DNA from: Mycobacterium sp. JS623
GTDB taxonomy: Bacteria > Actinomycetota > Actinomycetes > Mycobacteriales > Mycobacteriaceae
DNA: 64,000 nucleotides
Assembly (NCBI RefSeq): GCF_000328565.1
Contig: NC_019966.1
Span: forward strand, 868,001 to 932,000
Reading direction: 5' to 3'
The position numbers and the translations under genes are program-made. How positions within the stretch are numbered: the first letter of the stretch is position 1; each line of letters starts with the position of its first letter. Of this stretch, positions 16,655-25,156 are shown in pieces. Below the pieces are notes generated by a model. That model saw only the letters and a list, made by a program, of their open reading frames with translations. It was not told where the DNA came from and did no database searches.

Positions 16655-19510
16655 CTAGAACAGCGACAGCTGCCGATCCTCGCCGAATTTGACGGGCACG
16701 GGCCGCTGGCGCACCTGCACTGGCCACCAGAACCATCGACCCAGCAGCGCCGCGATCGACGGCGTCATGAACGACCGGACGATCAACGTGTCGAATAAAA
16801 GCCCCAGCGCGATCGTCGTTCCGATCTGGCCGAGCACGCGCAGGTCGCTGAAGATGAACGACGCCATCGTGAACGCGAACACCAGCCCTGCCGCCGTCAC
16901 CACCGAGCCGCTGCCCGCCATCGACCGGATGATGCCGGTGTTGATCCCGGCATGGATCTCTTCCTTGAACCGCGACACCAGGAGAAGGTTGTAGTCCGAC
17001 CCCACCGCCAGCAGCAGGATGACCGCCAATGGCAATATCACCCAATACAAGTCGACGCCAAACAGGTGCTGCCATACCAACACCGACAGGCCGAACGACG
17101 CACCCAACGACAACGCCACCGTGCCCACGATGACAAACGCCGCGACCAGGCTCCGCGTGATGAACAACATGATCAGAAAGATGAGGCAGAGCGACGCGAT
17201 GCCCGCGATGATCAAGTCGTAGTGCGCCATGTCCGCGATGTCTTTGTACGTGGACGCCGTACCGCCGATATACACCTTCGACCCCGCCAACGGCGTCCCC
17301 TTGACCGCCTCCTGCGCCGCATGTCTGATCCCATCGATATGCGAAATGCCTTCGGGCGTAGCCGGATCCACGTCATGCGTGATGATCATCCGCGCAGCCT
17401 TACCGTTCGGCGATAGGAACAACTTCAGCCCGCGCAGGAACTCCGGGTTGCTGAACGCCTCCGGCGGTAGATAGAACGAGTCATCGGTCTTCGATGCGTC
17501 ATACGCCTGGCCCAGCGCGGTCGAATTCTGCAGCGCCGCTCCGCTTTGGCCGTAGATGCCTGACGTGGTCGCGTAGTTCGTCATCGTCAGATCGCGGTTG
17601 GTCTGCTGATTTTGGATCTGCGGCGGAATCAGCGCGAGCAGCTTGGGCTGCAGCTCATCCAGTTTCGCGATGCTCCCCGAGACGTTGGCCAACTGATCGG
17701 TCAAATCGTTGATGCCGTCGAGCGCGTCGAACAGCGACCGCAGGGCCCAGCAGATCGGGATGTCGTAACAGTGTGGCTCCCAATAGAAGTAGTTGCGGAT
17801 CGGCCGGAAGAAGTCGTCGAAGTTCGCGATCTTGTCGCGCAGCTCCTGCGCCACCACCACCGTCTGCTGAAACGCCACCGTCTGTTCGTGCGTCACCGCG
17901 CTGGACTGCTGCTGCAACGCATACTGCTGCCGCAGAATGTTGATCGAGTCGTTGATGACGCCCACCTGCTTCTGCAGGTCGTTGGCGCGGTCCTGCTGGA
18001 ACGGCAGGTTGTTGATCTGCGCCGCGCTGTTCGCACTGATCTGGAACGGGATCGACGTGTGATCCAAGGGGGTGCCCAACGGCCGCGTGATCGACTGCAC
18101 CTGCGCGACGCCGTCGGTGTGAAAGACCGCCTTGGCCACCCGCTCCAGCAGAATCATGTCGGTGGGATTGCGGAGATCGTGGTCGGTCTCGATCATCAGC
18201 AGTTCGGGATTGAGCCGCGCCTTCGAGAAGTGCCGCTCCGCGGCCGCGTATCCCACATTGGACTTGGCAGTGGACGGCATGTACCGGCTGACGTCGTAGC
18301 TCACCTTGTAGCCGGATAGCGCTGCCAGTCCGACGAAGGCCAGCGCCATCGTCGCGATCAGGATCGGCCCGGGCCACCGGACGATCGCCGTCCCGATTCG
18401 CCGCCAACCCCGCTTGGCCGTCTTGCGTTTGGGTTCCAGCAGACCGAAGCGGCTACCGATCACCAGCACGGCGGGCGCCAGCGTCAACGACGCGATCAGT
18501 GCGACGAAAACACCGATGGCAGCAGGGATTCCGAGGCTCTGGAAATACGGCAGGCGGGTGAAGTACAGGCAGAACACCGCGCCGGCGATCGTCAAGCCGG
18601 ACCCCAAGATCACGTGCGATGTGCCGCGATACATGTCGTAGAAGGACGCCTCGCGATCGAAACCGTCGTTGCGTCTCTCCTGATAGCGGCCGAGCAGGAA
18701 GATGACGTAGTCGGTACCCGCGGCGATGACCAACAGCGTGAGGATGTTGGTCGAATACGTCGACAGCCCAATGAGTCCGACGTTCGCGAGCAACGAGACG
18801 ATCCCGCGCGCTGCGGACATTTCGACGAGCACCGTGATGAGCGCCAGCAGCATCGTGACTGGCGACCGGTAGACGATGAGCAACATCAGCGCGATCACCA
18901 CGACGGTCAACAGGGTCACCATCACGGTGCTCTCGTTGCCCACCTCGAACTGATCGGCGATCTGCGCTGCCGAGCCGGCGACGTAGGCGTGTACGCCAGG
19001 CGGTGCAGGCGTTTTGGCGATGATCTGGCGCAGGGCGTCGACCGACTCCAGCGACAACGCCTCACCCTGATTGCCGGCCAGGAACACCTGAACATAGGCG
19101 GCTTTGCCGTCCGAGCTCTGCGAGCCCGCGGCTGTCAGCGGATCACCCCAGAAGTCCTGCACATGCTGGACGTGCTTGGTGTCCTCGTTGAACCGCTTGA
19201 CCAGCTCGTCGTAGTAGCGGTGCGCGTCGGCGCCGAGCGGCTGGTCACCCTCGAGCACCACCATCGCCGCGCTGTCGGAGTTGAACTCGCCGAACACCTT
19301 GCCGATTCGTTGAAACGCTTGCAGGGAAGGTGAGTCCGGGGAGCTCAACGCCACGTTGTGCTCTTCGCCGACCTTTTCGAGCTGCGGCACCAGTACGTTC
19401 GTCAGGGCGGCGATGGCCACCCAGATCAACACGATCGGCACGCAGAGCCGACGAATCCATTTGGCGACCCGGTCTGTCGTCGTGGGGCGTTCGGTGAGAT
19501 GTTGGCTCAT
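16655..19510 (-). CDS. mmpL: MmpL-family RND transporter
   Basis: 951 residues, 11-12 membrane helices with two large periplasmic loops: the mycobacterial membrane protein large class of RND exporters that move lipids or siderophores across the inner membrane. The proton-relay Asp-Tyr pairs are present in GTDYVIFLLGRYQE (about 270) and GSDYNLLLVSRFKEE (about 840). The N-terminus WIRRLCVPIVLIWVAIAALTN and the long coiled region about 480-640 in the second loop fit the MmpL4/5-like subgroup. The start ATG overlaps the mmpS stop by 4 bp, so the pair is co-translated. The cargo is not predictable. Confidence 0.92.
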   Translation of the reverse strand: MSQHLTERPTTTDRVAKWIRRLCVPIVLIWVAIAALTNVLVPQLEKVGEEHNVALSSPDSPSLQAFQRIGKVFGEFNSDSAAMVVLEGDQPLGADAHRYYDELVKRFNEDTKHVQHVQDFWGDPLTAAGSQSSDGKAAYVQVFLAGNQGEALSLESVDALRQIIAKTPAPPGVHAYVAGSAAQIADQFEVGNESTVMVTLLTVVVIALMLLIVYRSPVTMLLALITVLVEMSAARGIVSLLANVGLIGLSTYSTNILTLLVIAAGTDYVIFLLGRYQERRNDGFDREASFYDMYRGTSHVILGSGLTIAGAVFCLYFTRLPYFQSLGIPAAIGVFVALIASLTLAPAVLVIGSRFGLLEPKRKTAKRGWRRIGTAIVRWPGPILIATMALAFVGLAALSGYKVSYDVSRYMPSTAKSNVGYAAAERHFSKARLNPELLMIETDHDLRNPTDMILLERVAKAVFHTDGVAQVQSITRPLGTPLDHTSIPFQISANSAAQINNLPFQQDRANDLQKQVGVINDSINILRQQYALQQQSSAVTHEQTVAFQQTVVVAQELRDKIANFDDFFRPIRNYFYWEPHCYDIPICWALRSLFDALDGINDLTDQLANVSGSIAKLDELQPKLLALIPPQIQNQQTNRDLTMTNYATTSGIYGQSGAALQNSTALGQAYDASKTDDSFYLPPEAFSNPEFLRGLKLFLSPNGKAARMIITHDVDPATPEGISHIDGIRHAAQEAVKGTPLAGSKVYIGGTASTYKDIADMAHYDLIIAGIASLCLIFLIMLFITRSLVAAFVIVGTVALSLGASFGLSVLVWQHLFGVDLYWVILPLAVILLLAVGSDYNLLLVSRFKEEIHAGINTGIIRSMAGSGSVVTAAGLVFAFTMASFIFSDLRVLGQIGTTIALGLLFDTLIVRSFMTPSIAALLGRWFWWPVQVRQRPVPVKFGEDRQLSLF

Positions 19511-19953
19511 CCGGATTTGTCCAGGCAGTAGGTGAAGGCGTTCAGGGTGTTGACCGTTCTTTCGTCTTTGACGACGTCGTCGATCTTGATTCGGCAGCCG
19601 AGGGAGTCGCTGTCGCCTTGGGCGGAGACGTTGACGAAGACGGCCGGTTGGGTGGTGGTGGTGTCATAGGACCAGGGCAGGGTCGCGGCGTCGACACGCT
19701 GGGGTTGGGCGTTGACGTCGAGGTAGGTGATGGTCGCGGTGGTGCCCGGTGGGCCGTAGACCTCCATGACGACGTGCTTGGGGTTGAACGGGTGGATCTC
19801 GTTGGCGGCTGCGCTGGGGGTGGAGGTGACGTCTTTGGAGCCGAAGATGCCGTTCAGCCGGTACACAGCGAATCCCGCGACCGCGATGACGAGGATCGCG
19901 ACCAGAAGCATCCAGCGTCGCAACAGTCGGCTTCCGAGCGAAACCCGCTGCAT
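19507..19953 (-). CDS. mmpS: MmpS accessory protein
   Basis: 148 residues: a short cytoplasmic Arg-rich start (MQRVSLGSRLLRRW), one membrane helix (MLLVAILVIAVAGFAVYRL) and an exported beta-rich domain (KHVVMEVYGPPGTTATITYLDVNAQPQ...LGCRIKIDDVVKDERTVN...FTYCLDKSG) with two cysteines likely paired. MmpS proteins act as periplasmic partners of MmpL transporters. The start at 19953 has AAAGG six bases upstream; longer open sequence upstream is not MmpS-like. It overlaps the mmpL start by 4 bp. Confidence 0.9.
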   Translation of the reverse strand: MQRVSLGSRLLRRWMLLVAILVIAVAGFAVYRLNGIFGSKDVTSTPSAAANEIHPFNPKHVVMEVYGPPGTTATITYLDVNAQPQRVDAATLPWSYDTTTTQPAVFVNVSAQGDSDSLGCRIKIDDVVKDERTVNTLNAFTYCLDKSG

Positions 19954-20262
19954 CCGTGGCCTTTCGACGAGCGGTGACACGTTGATGGGCGGCCGACATC
20001 CCGGGCGTGGGATATCAACTTGGTTGACATTACGGTACGAGATCGGACCGCACAAGCGGGGCAACAATCCGACGAGCATCGCCGCTGGATCGGACAGGAG
20101 CGGGGCGGGCAAGACGGATTGTCGGAGTGCAGCGGTGTGCGGGCCCGTCGCGCCACTCCAGAACGAGTGCTCGAGCGCTAGGCGTCGGCAACCCAAGGTT
20201 TGCAAACACCGAGCGGCGGGAAAGCGAAACCCATTGTTTGTCCTGTTCGCAAGGAGGCGACC
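19954..20262. promoter_or_regulatory. Divergent control region, mmpS and MFS genes
   Basis: About 300 bp between divergent starts. It holds an inverted repeat TCAAC-TTG-GTTGA at about 20015-20027 overlapping TTGACA (20024-20029), a possible -35 for rightward transcription, though no good -10 follows at 17 bp. The MFS gene has a strong AAGGAGG at 20251-20257. No regulator gene is adjacent, unlike many mmpS-mmpL loci. Confidence 0.4.
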
Positions 20263-21777
20263 ATGGCAGCGCCGGCCGAGACGCAAGGTGTAATCCGCAG
20301 CATCATTCCCGCACGAATCGACCGATTGCCGTGGTCGCCGTTCCACACCAGGATGGTCGTCGCGCTGGGCGTGGCCTGGATCCTCGATGGTCTAGAGATC
20401 ACCGTGGCCAGCGCCGTGGCCGACACGCTGACACAGCCCGAGACCCTGGGGTTGTCGTCGGCCGCGGTTGGCTTCATCGCCAGCGTGTACCTGGCCGGCG
20501 AGGTCGTCGGCGCGCTGTTCTTCGGGCAACTGTCGGACAAACTCGGCCGACGCAACCTCTTCATGATCACCTTGGGCGTCTACCTCCTCGGTAGCGGCCT
20601 GACCGCGTTGACTCTCGGCAACGGCGCAGGGTGGATCGTGTTCCTCTACATCACCCGGTTCATCGCCGGCATGGGCATCGGCGGCGAGTACGCCGCCATC
20701 AACTCCGCGATCGACGAGCTGATCCCTGCCCGCTTCCGCGGCCGCGTCGACATCGCCATCAACGGAACCTATTGGGGTGGTGCGATTCTCGGCACCATCG
20801 GCACGTTCGTATTCCTCAAAGTCATCGACCTCAGCCTCGGTTGGCGGCTGGCCTTCCTCATCGGCCCGGTGCTCGGCCTCGTGATCTTGTTCGTGCGGCG
20901 CAACTTGCCGGAGAGCCCGCGCTGGCAGGTGATGAACGGCCGTGTGGATGCCGCCGAAGAGTCGATCTCCTACATCGAGCGCGAAGTCGAGGCCACCGGC
21001 GCTACGTTGCCTCCTGTCGACGAGAGCAAGGCCATCGAGCTCAAACCGACTGAGAAGATCGGCTATCTGGCGCTGACGCGAGTCCTGTTCCGTGATTACC
21101 CGTCCCGGTCCATCCTCGGCGCGACTCTGATGATCAGCCAATCCTTCCTGTACAACGCCATCTTCTTCACCTACACGTTGGTGCTCGGCAAGTTCTATGG
21201 CGTGGCGTCCGAAATGACGCCGCTGTACCTGATCGCGTTCGCCGTCGGAAACCTCACCGGCCCGTTGACCATTGGGCACTTCTTCGACACCATCGGCCGC
21301 AAGAAGATGATCGCCGGTACGTATCTGTTGTCCGGTGTTCTGCTTGCCGTCAGCGCGGTCTTGTTCAACGCCGGGGTGCTCAACGCGATCACCCAGACCA
21401 TTGCCTGGTGTGTCATCTTCTACTTCGCGTCGGCCGGCGCCAGCGCCGCCTATCTGACTGTGAGTGAGATCTTCCCGCTCGAGGTGCGGGCCAAGGCCAT
21501 CGCGGTGTTCTTCTCCATCGCTCAGTGCTTCGGCGCCCTCGGGCCGGTCGTCTACGGCGCGCTCATCGGCGATGGCTCCCAACCCTTCTTGCTGTTCCTT
21601 GGCTATCTGCTGGGTGCGGGCGTGATGATCGTCGGCGGCTTGGTCGCATGGTTCCTCGCGGTCGATGCCGAGGGTCGGTCGTTGGAAGAGATCGCCACCC
21701 CGCTGGCCGCCGCCGGTGTCGAGCGGCGCAGGGGTTCCGTCCGCGCGGAGGGTGCCGCTAAGCCGTACTCGCCCTGA
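20263..21777 (+). CDS. MFS transporter, sugar/metabolite porter type
   Basis: 504 residues, 12 membrane helices. Motifs are WILDGLEITVASAVADTL (helix 1), FFGQLSDKLGRRNLF (loop 2-3), RFIAGMGIGGEYAAINSAIDELIPARFRGR (helix 4-5 and loop), PESPRW after helix 6 and GHFFDTIGRKKMIAG in the second half. These place it in the SV2/sugar-porter-like branch of MFS; the substrate is unknown. The ATG at 20263 has AAGGAGG five bases upstream. It is single, divergent from mmpS-mmpL and convergent with the FMN enzyme gene. Confidence 0.87.
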   Translation: MAAPAETQGVIRSIIPARIDRLPWSPFHTRMVVALGVAWILDGLEITVASAVADTLTQPETLGLSSAAVGFIASVYLAGEVVGALFFGQLSDKLGRRNLFMITLGVYLLGSGLTALTLGNGAGWIVFLYITRFIAGMGIGGEYAAINSAIDELIPARFRGRVDIAINGTYWGGAILGTIGTFVFLKVIDLSLGWRLAFLIGPVLGLVILFVRRNLPESPRWQVMNGRVDAAEESISYIEREVEATGATLPPVDESKAIELKPTEKIGYLALTRVLFRDYPSRSILGATLMISQSFLYNAIFFTYTLVLGKFYGVASEMTPLYLIAFAVGNLTGPLTIGHFFDTIGRKKMIAGTYLLSGVLLAVSAVLFNAGVLNAITQTIAWCVIFYFASAGASAAYLTVSEIFPLEVRAKAIAVFFSIAQCFGALGPVVYGALIGDGSQPFLLFLGYLLGAGVMIVGGLVAWFLAVDAEGRSLEEIATPLAAAGVERRRGSVRAEGAAKPYSP

Positions 21778-21780
21778 GTG

Positions 21781-23358
21781 CTATCCGACGGCCGACGCCG
21801 ACGGCGGTGCCGAACCACCTTGCGGCTCAGTGGCTGTCATCAATCGGACGATCTCCTCGCGATCGGCCGACGACGGAAGACCCATGCCGGGCTCATAGCC
21901 GTAAACCTCATGCAGGGGCGTCGCGGCGGTCCGGCCGTCAAGGATGTCCACCGAATCGGTGGTGATCAGACCGGGGTGCTCCACTCCGCACGCCTCGGCC
22001 ACCTTGACCAGGTCGCGTCGTAAAGTCTTGATGTAGTTGGCCATTCGCACGGCCTTGACCTCCGGCACGAGTCCGCGCGCCAGCCACGCGTTCTGGGTGG
22101 CGACGCCCGTGGGGCACGTGTCGGTGTGGCACTTCTGCGCCTGAATACAGCCGATCGCGAGCATCGCCTCGCGGGCGACGTTGACCATGTCGCAGCCGAG
22201 CGCGAAGGCGACCACCGCGTTGTCGGGCAAGCCGAGCTTGCCGCCGCCGATGAATGTTATGTCCTCATGCAGATTTCGCTCGGCGAAGATCCGATACACC
22301 TGCGCGAAGCCGAGTTGGAACGGCAGCGAAACGGTGTCGGTGAAAATCAGCGGTGCCGCGCCCGTGCCGCCCTCGCCGCCGTCGATGGTGACGAAGTCGA
22401 CCCCGCGGCCTGTCTCGCGCATGAGATCGGTTAGCTCATACCAGAATTCGAGATCGCCGACCGCAGACTTGATGCCGACTGGCAGACCGGTCTCGGCGGC
22501 GAGCATTTCCACCCAGTCCAGCAGGCTGTCGGTGTCGGTGAATTCCGCGTGCCGCGACGGGCTGATGCAGTCGCGGCCCTCGGGCACACCGCGCGCTTCC
22601 GCGATCTCGGCCGACACCTTCGGTGCGGGCAGCAGCCCGCCGAGGCTGGGCTTGGCGCCCTGGCTCAGCTTGATCTCCAACGCTCGCACCGGCGCGCCGG
22701 CCACCACGTCCTTGAGCTTGTCGATGTTGAAGCGGCCCTCGGCGTCGCGGCAGCCGAAGTAGGCGGTGCCGATCTGGAAGACGAGCTCGCCGCCGTGGCG
22801 GTGATAGCGGGAGATGCCGCCTTCGCCGGTGTTGTGCAGGCAGTCGGCCAGCGCGGCGCCGCGGTTGAGCGCCTCGACGGCGTTGCCGGACAGCGACCCG
22901 AAGCTCATCGCAGAGACGTTGACGACGGATTTCGGCCGGAACGCCTTGGGCCGATTGCGGGCGGCGCCGATCACCTTGGCGCACGGCAGCTCCACCTCGT
23001 GCCCGGCCGTGGGCGCCGACCGCGGCACGGCGCGACCGAAGGTGCGGTGCTTGATCACCGGGTAGCCGGCCGTGAACTCGAGGTCGTTGTCGGTGCCGAA
23101 GCCGAAGTAGTTGTTCTCCTTCTTGGCCGAGGCGTACACCCAGCGACGCTGGTCGCGGGTGAACGGTCGCTCCTCGTCATTGGCCGCGATGATGTACTGC
23201 CGAAGCTCGGGGCCGATGGCTTCGATCAGGTATCGAGCGTGACCGACGAGCGGAAAGTTGCGCAGCAGCGCGTGGTTGCGCTGGAACAGGTCACGGGCGA
23301 CGACAGCTCCCAACGTCGAAGCAGCCGCGGCCGCGACAGCGCGAAAGACCCGGCTCAT
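21781..23358 (-). CDS. FMN-binding glutamate synthase-family protein
   Basis: 525 residues. After an N-terminal hydrophobic segment (AVAAAAASTLGAVVARDL) comes the alpha/beta-barrel of the glutamate synthase central domain: VVNVSAMSFGSLSGNAVEALNRGA, CLHNTGEGGISRYHRHGGELVFQIGTAYFGCRD, IEIKLSQGAKPSLGG-type text, FVTIDGGEGGTGAAPL, IGGGKLGLPDNAVVAFALGCDMVNVAREAMLAIGCIQAQKCH. The CIQAQKCHTDTCPTG cluster supplies the cysteines expected for an iron-sulfur centre. There is no glutaminase domain, so the reaction is not ordinary GOGAT and the substrate is unknown. The start at 23358 is chosen where homology begins. Confidence 0.88.
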   Translation of the reverse strand: MSRVFRAVAAAAASTLGAVVARDLFQRNHALLRNFPLVGHARYLIEAIGPELRQYIIAANDEERPFTRDQRRWVYASAKKENNYFGFGTDNDLEFTAGYPVIKHRTFGRAVPRSAPTAGHEVELPCAKVIGAARNRPKAFRPKSVVNVSAMSFGSLSGNAVEALNRGAALADCLHNTGEGGISRYHRHGGELVFQIGTAYFGCRDAEGRFNIDKLKDVVAGAPVRALEIKLSQGAKPSLGGLLPAPKVSAEIAEARGVPEGRDCISPSRHAEFTDTDSLLDWVEMLAAETGLPVGIKSAVGDLEFWYELTDLMRETGRGVDFVTIDGGEGGTGAAPLIFTDTVSLPFQLGFAQVYRIFAERNLHEDITFIGGGKLGLPDNAVVAFALGCDMVNVAREAMLAIGCIQAQKCHTDTCPTGVATQNAWLARGLVPEVKAVRMANYIKTLRRDLVKVAEACGVEHPGLITTDSVDILDGRTAATPLHEVYGYEPGMGLPSSADREEIVRLMTATEPQGGSAPPSASAVG

Positions 23359-23470
23359 GGGGTCAGGGTTTCCGTGAGGGCGGGCCCCGAAACGCTCCAA
23401 GAAATCGCCAAGCGCGCCAGCAGAGCATTTCGGTGTCAGGCCCACCCGGGGCCTCAATACAGGAGTGGAC

Positions 23471-24055
23471 ATGAAGCTGATCGCGGTGCCCATACTGGCG
23501 GTTGCTCTGCTCGCAGGCTGTTCTGCGGAGCGAACGACCCCTGCGGCTCCGGCTTCGACCGTGACGGTAACGGCCGCGGCCCCCTCGGCTTTTGTGGCTG
23601 CACCGACGCCCGCCGCGCCAGTGACCGTCACCATGACGACCACGCCTCCAGCACCGGCATCTGAGGTGGCCGGGCCGTGCACCGACGACGACCTCGAGGT
23701 CACCAACGGGACGCTGGAGTCAGCCAACACCCAGAAGCACGTGATCCTGTCGTTCAAGAACACGTCGTCGCATTCCTGCACGCTTGTCGGCTATCCCGGC
23801 GCAGACCTGGTCACGCCGGCCGGCGGTGTGCTGATCAACGTGCCTCGGCGTCCGGCCAATGCCGCACCACACCTGACGCTGGACCCCGGCGAGGTCGCCA
23901 CCGCAGACGTCACGGCGTATGCGATCGACACCGCGACCGGAAACGCGTGCCCTCGCTGGGGCAACCTGGTGGTCACTCCGCCTAACGGCTTCGTCTCGCA
24001 TCCGATGAGCGTCGACATGCCGATCTGCACCGCGAGCATCAGCTCGGTGGGCTAG
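23471..24055 (+). CDS. DUF4232-type lipoprotein
   Basis: 194 residues with a lipoprotein signal peptide MKLIAVPILAVALLAGCSAE; the lipobox LLAGC puts the acylated Cys at residue 17. A low-complexity Ala/Pro/Thr linker (about 22-70) leads to a C-terminal domain (CTDDDLEVTN...VILSFKNTSSHSCTLVGYPGADLV...CPRWGNLVV...MPICTASISS) that matches the DUF4232 pattern of mycobacterial cell-surface proteins, with paired cysteines. ATG 23471 is five bases after AGGAG and is preferred over GTG 23465. Its stop overlaps that of the convergent oxidoreductase gene by 4 bp. Confidence 0.83.
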   Translation: MKLIAVPILAVALLAGCSAERTTPAAPASTVTVTAAAPSAFVAAPTPAAPVTVTMTTTPPAPASEVAGPCTDDDLEVTNGTLESANTQKHVILSFKNTSSHSCTLVGYPGADLVTPAGGVLINVPRRPANAAPHLTLDPGEVATADVTAYAIDTATGNACPRWGNLVVTPPNGFVSHPMSVDMPICTASISSVG

Positions 24056-25065
24056 TTCGATATCCGTTGCGCGACAGCGCCATACCGCTCGAAGCGGTCT
24101 TGATCGCCGAGCGCGTTGTACAAGACGATGCGGGTGGCGACGCCGTCGTACTTGTCGGTCAGGGCATTAGCTAAGCCGTCCCACGTCGATTCGGTCGCGA
24201 ACGTAGCGATGTGGTCGTCGGTGATCTGCTCTGCCATGCCCTTGTAGTCGCCGGCCTTCTGCTTCTCCCGTATACGCGCGGTCGTTCCCTCGAACCCGGC
24301 CTCGTCCCAGATGAAGGCGTAGTTCGGGGTGCTTCCGTAGAAGCTCATGCTTGCGCGCACCAGCTCGCGCTCGTTGTGGCGTTCCTCGTCGGTGTCGCCG
24401 ACGATCGTCATGACCGGAACGATCACCGCGATGTCTTCCGTCGAGCGTCCCGACTTGGCTGCTCCCGCAGCCACATTGGGCACCACGTGCCGCGCCAGGT
24501 ATCCCGGCTCGCCGAGCGGATGCACATGCACGCCGTCGGCCACTTCACCAGCCATCCGCAGCATCCACGGATTCACCGCTGCGACATCCACTTTCGGGTC
24601 TGGCGCGTCGATAGGGCCGGCGCTCCACTGCGGCGTGATGAAGTCGAGGTTGTAGAACTCGCCGTGGTAATCCAGCTTGCCTGTGCGAAACGCTGCGAAG
24701 CACGCCTTCACCGCTTGCACGTAATCCCGAAGCCGGGGGCCGGGCTTTTCGAAGTCCACGCCGTAGCGCCGCACGACATGGGTGCGCACCTGTGTGCCAA
24801 GGCCGAGCCGGAAATTTCCGCTCGTCGCTTCTTGCAGTTCCCACGCCGTCGCCGCCGAGACGAACGGACTGCGCGGAAACGCCACTGCGACGCCGGTGGA
24901 CAGCTGCAGTCCGGGCGCCGCCTGGGATGCGACGGCCGCATCCAGATACGCGGTGCGACCCGTTTCGGTGAACAACAGCCCGTCGAACCCAGCGGCCTGC
25001 GTCCGCCGCGCCAAATCGCCGATCTTGCCCAACGGTTGCGGGACCGTCATCACATCGACGCGCAC
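24052..25065 (-). CDS. LLM-class F420-dependent oxidoreductase (TIGR03617-like)
   Basis: About 337 residues of the luciferase-like monooxygenase superfamily, the mycobacterial branch that uses coenzyme F420. The barrel is recognisable from VRVDVMTVPQPLGKIGDLARRTQAAGFDGLLFTE, LSTGVAVAFPRSP, SGNFRLGLGTQV, KVDVAAVNPWMLRMAGEVADGVHVHP and VPVMTIVGDTDEER. GTG 25065 is taken as the start because the first beta strand begins there; ATG 25050 is a slightly shorter alternative. The substrate is unknown. It overlaps the lipoprotein stop convergently. Confidence 0.85.
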   Translation of the reverse strand: MRVDVMTVPQPLGKIGDLARRTQAAGFDGLLFTETGRTAYLDAAVASQAAPGLQLSTGVAVAFPRSPFVSAATAWELQEATSGNFRLGLGTQVRTHVVRRYGVDFEKPGPRLRDYVQAVKACFAAFRTGKLDYHGEFYNLDFITPQWSAGPIDAPDPKVDVAAVNPWMLRMAGEVADGVHVHPLGEPGYLARHVVPNVAAGAAKSGRSTEDIAVIVPVMTIVGDTDEERHNERELVRASMSFYGSTPNYAFIWDEAGFEGTTARIREKQKAGDYKGMAEQITDDHIATFATESTWDGLANALTDKYDGVATRIVLYNALGDQDRFERYGAVAQRISN

Positions 25066-25156
25066 GGTCGAACAGTATGCCTGCGAGTGAGCGCCGTTTG
25101 CTGCTTTTTCCGCCCAGGAGCGGCGACGACGCACAATTGTGCTTTTTTGTGGCGTG

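Noticed and set aside
20015..20029. TCAAC-TTG-GTTGA as a definite regulator site for mmpS-mmpL
   Set aside because: Arms are only five bases, no regulator gene adjoins, and chance occurrence is likely; kept only as a note in the intergenic entry.
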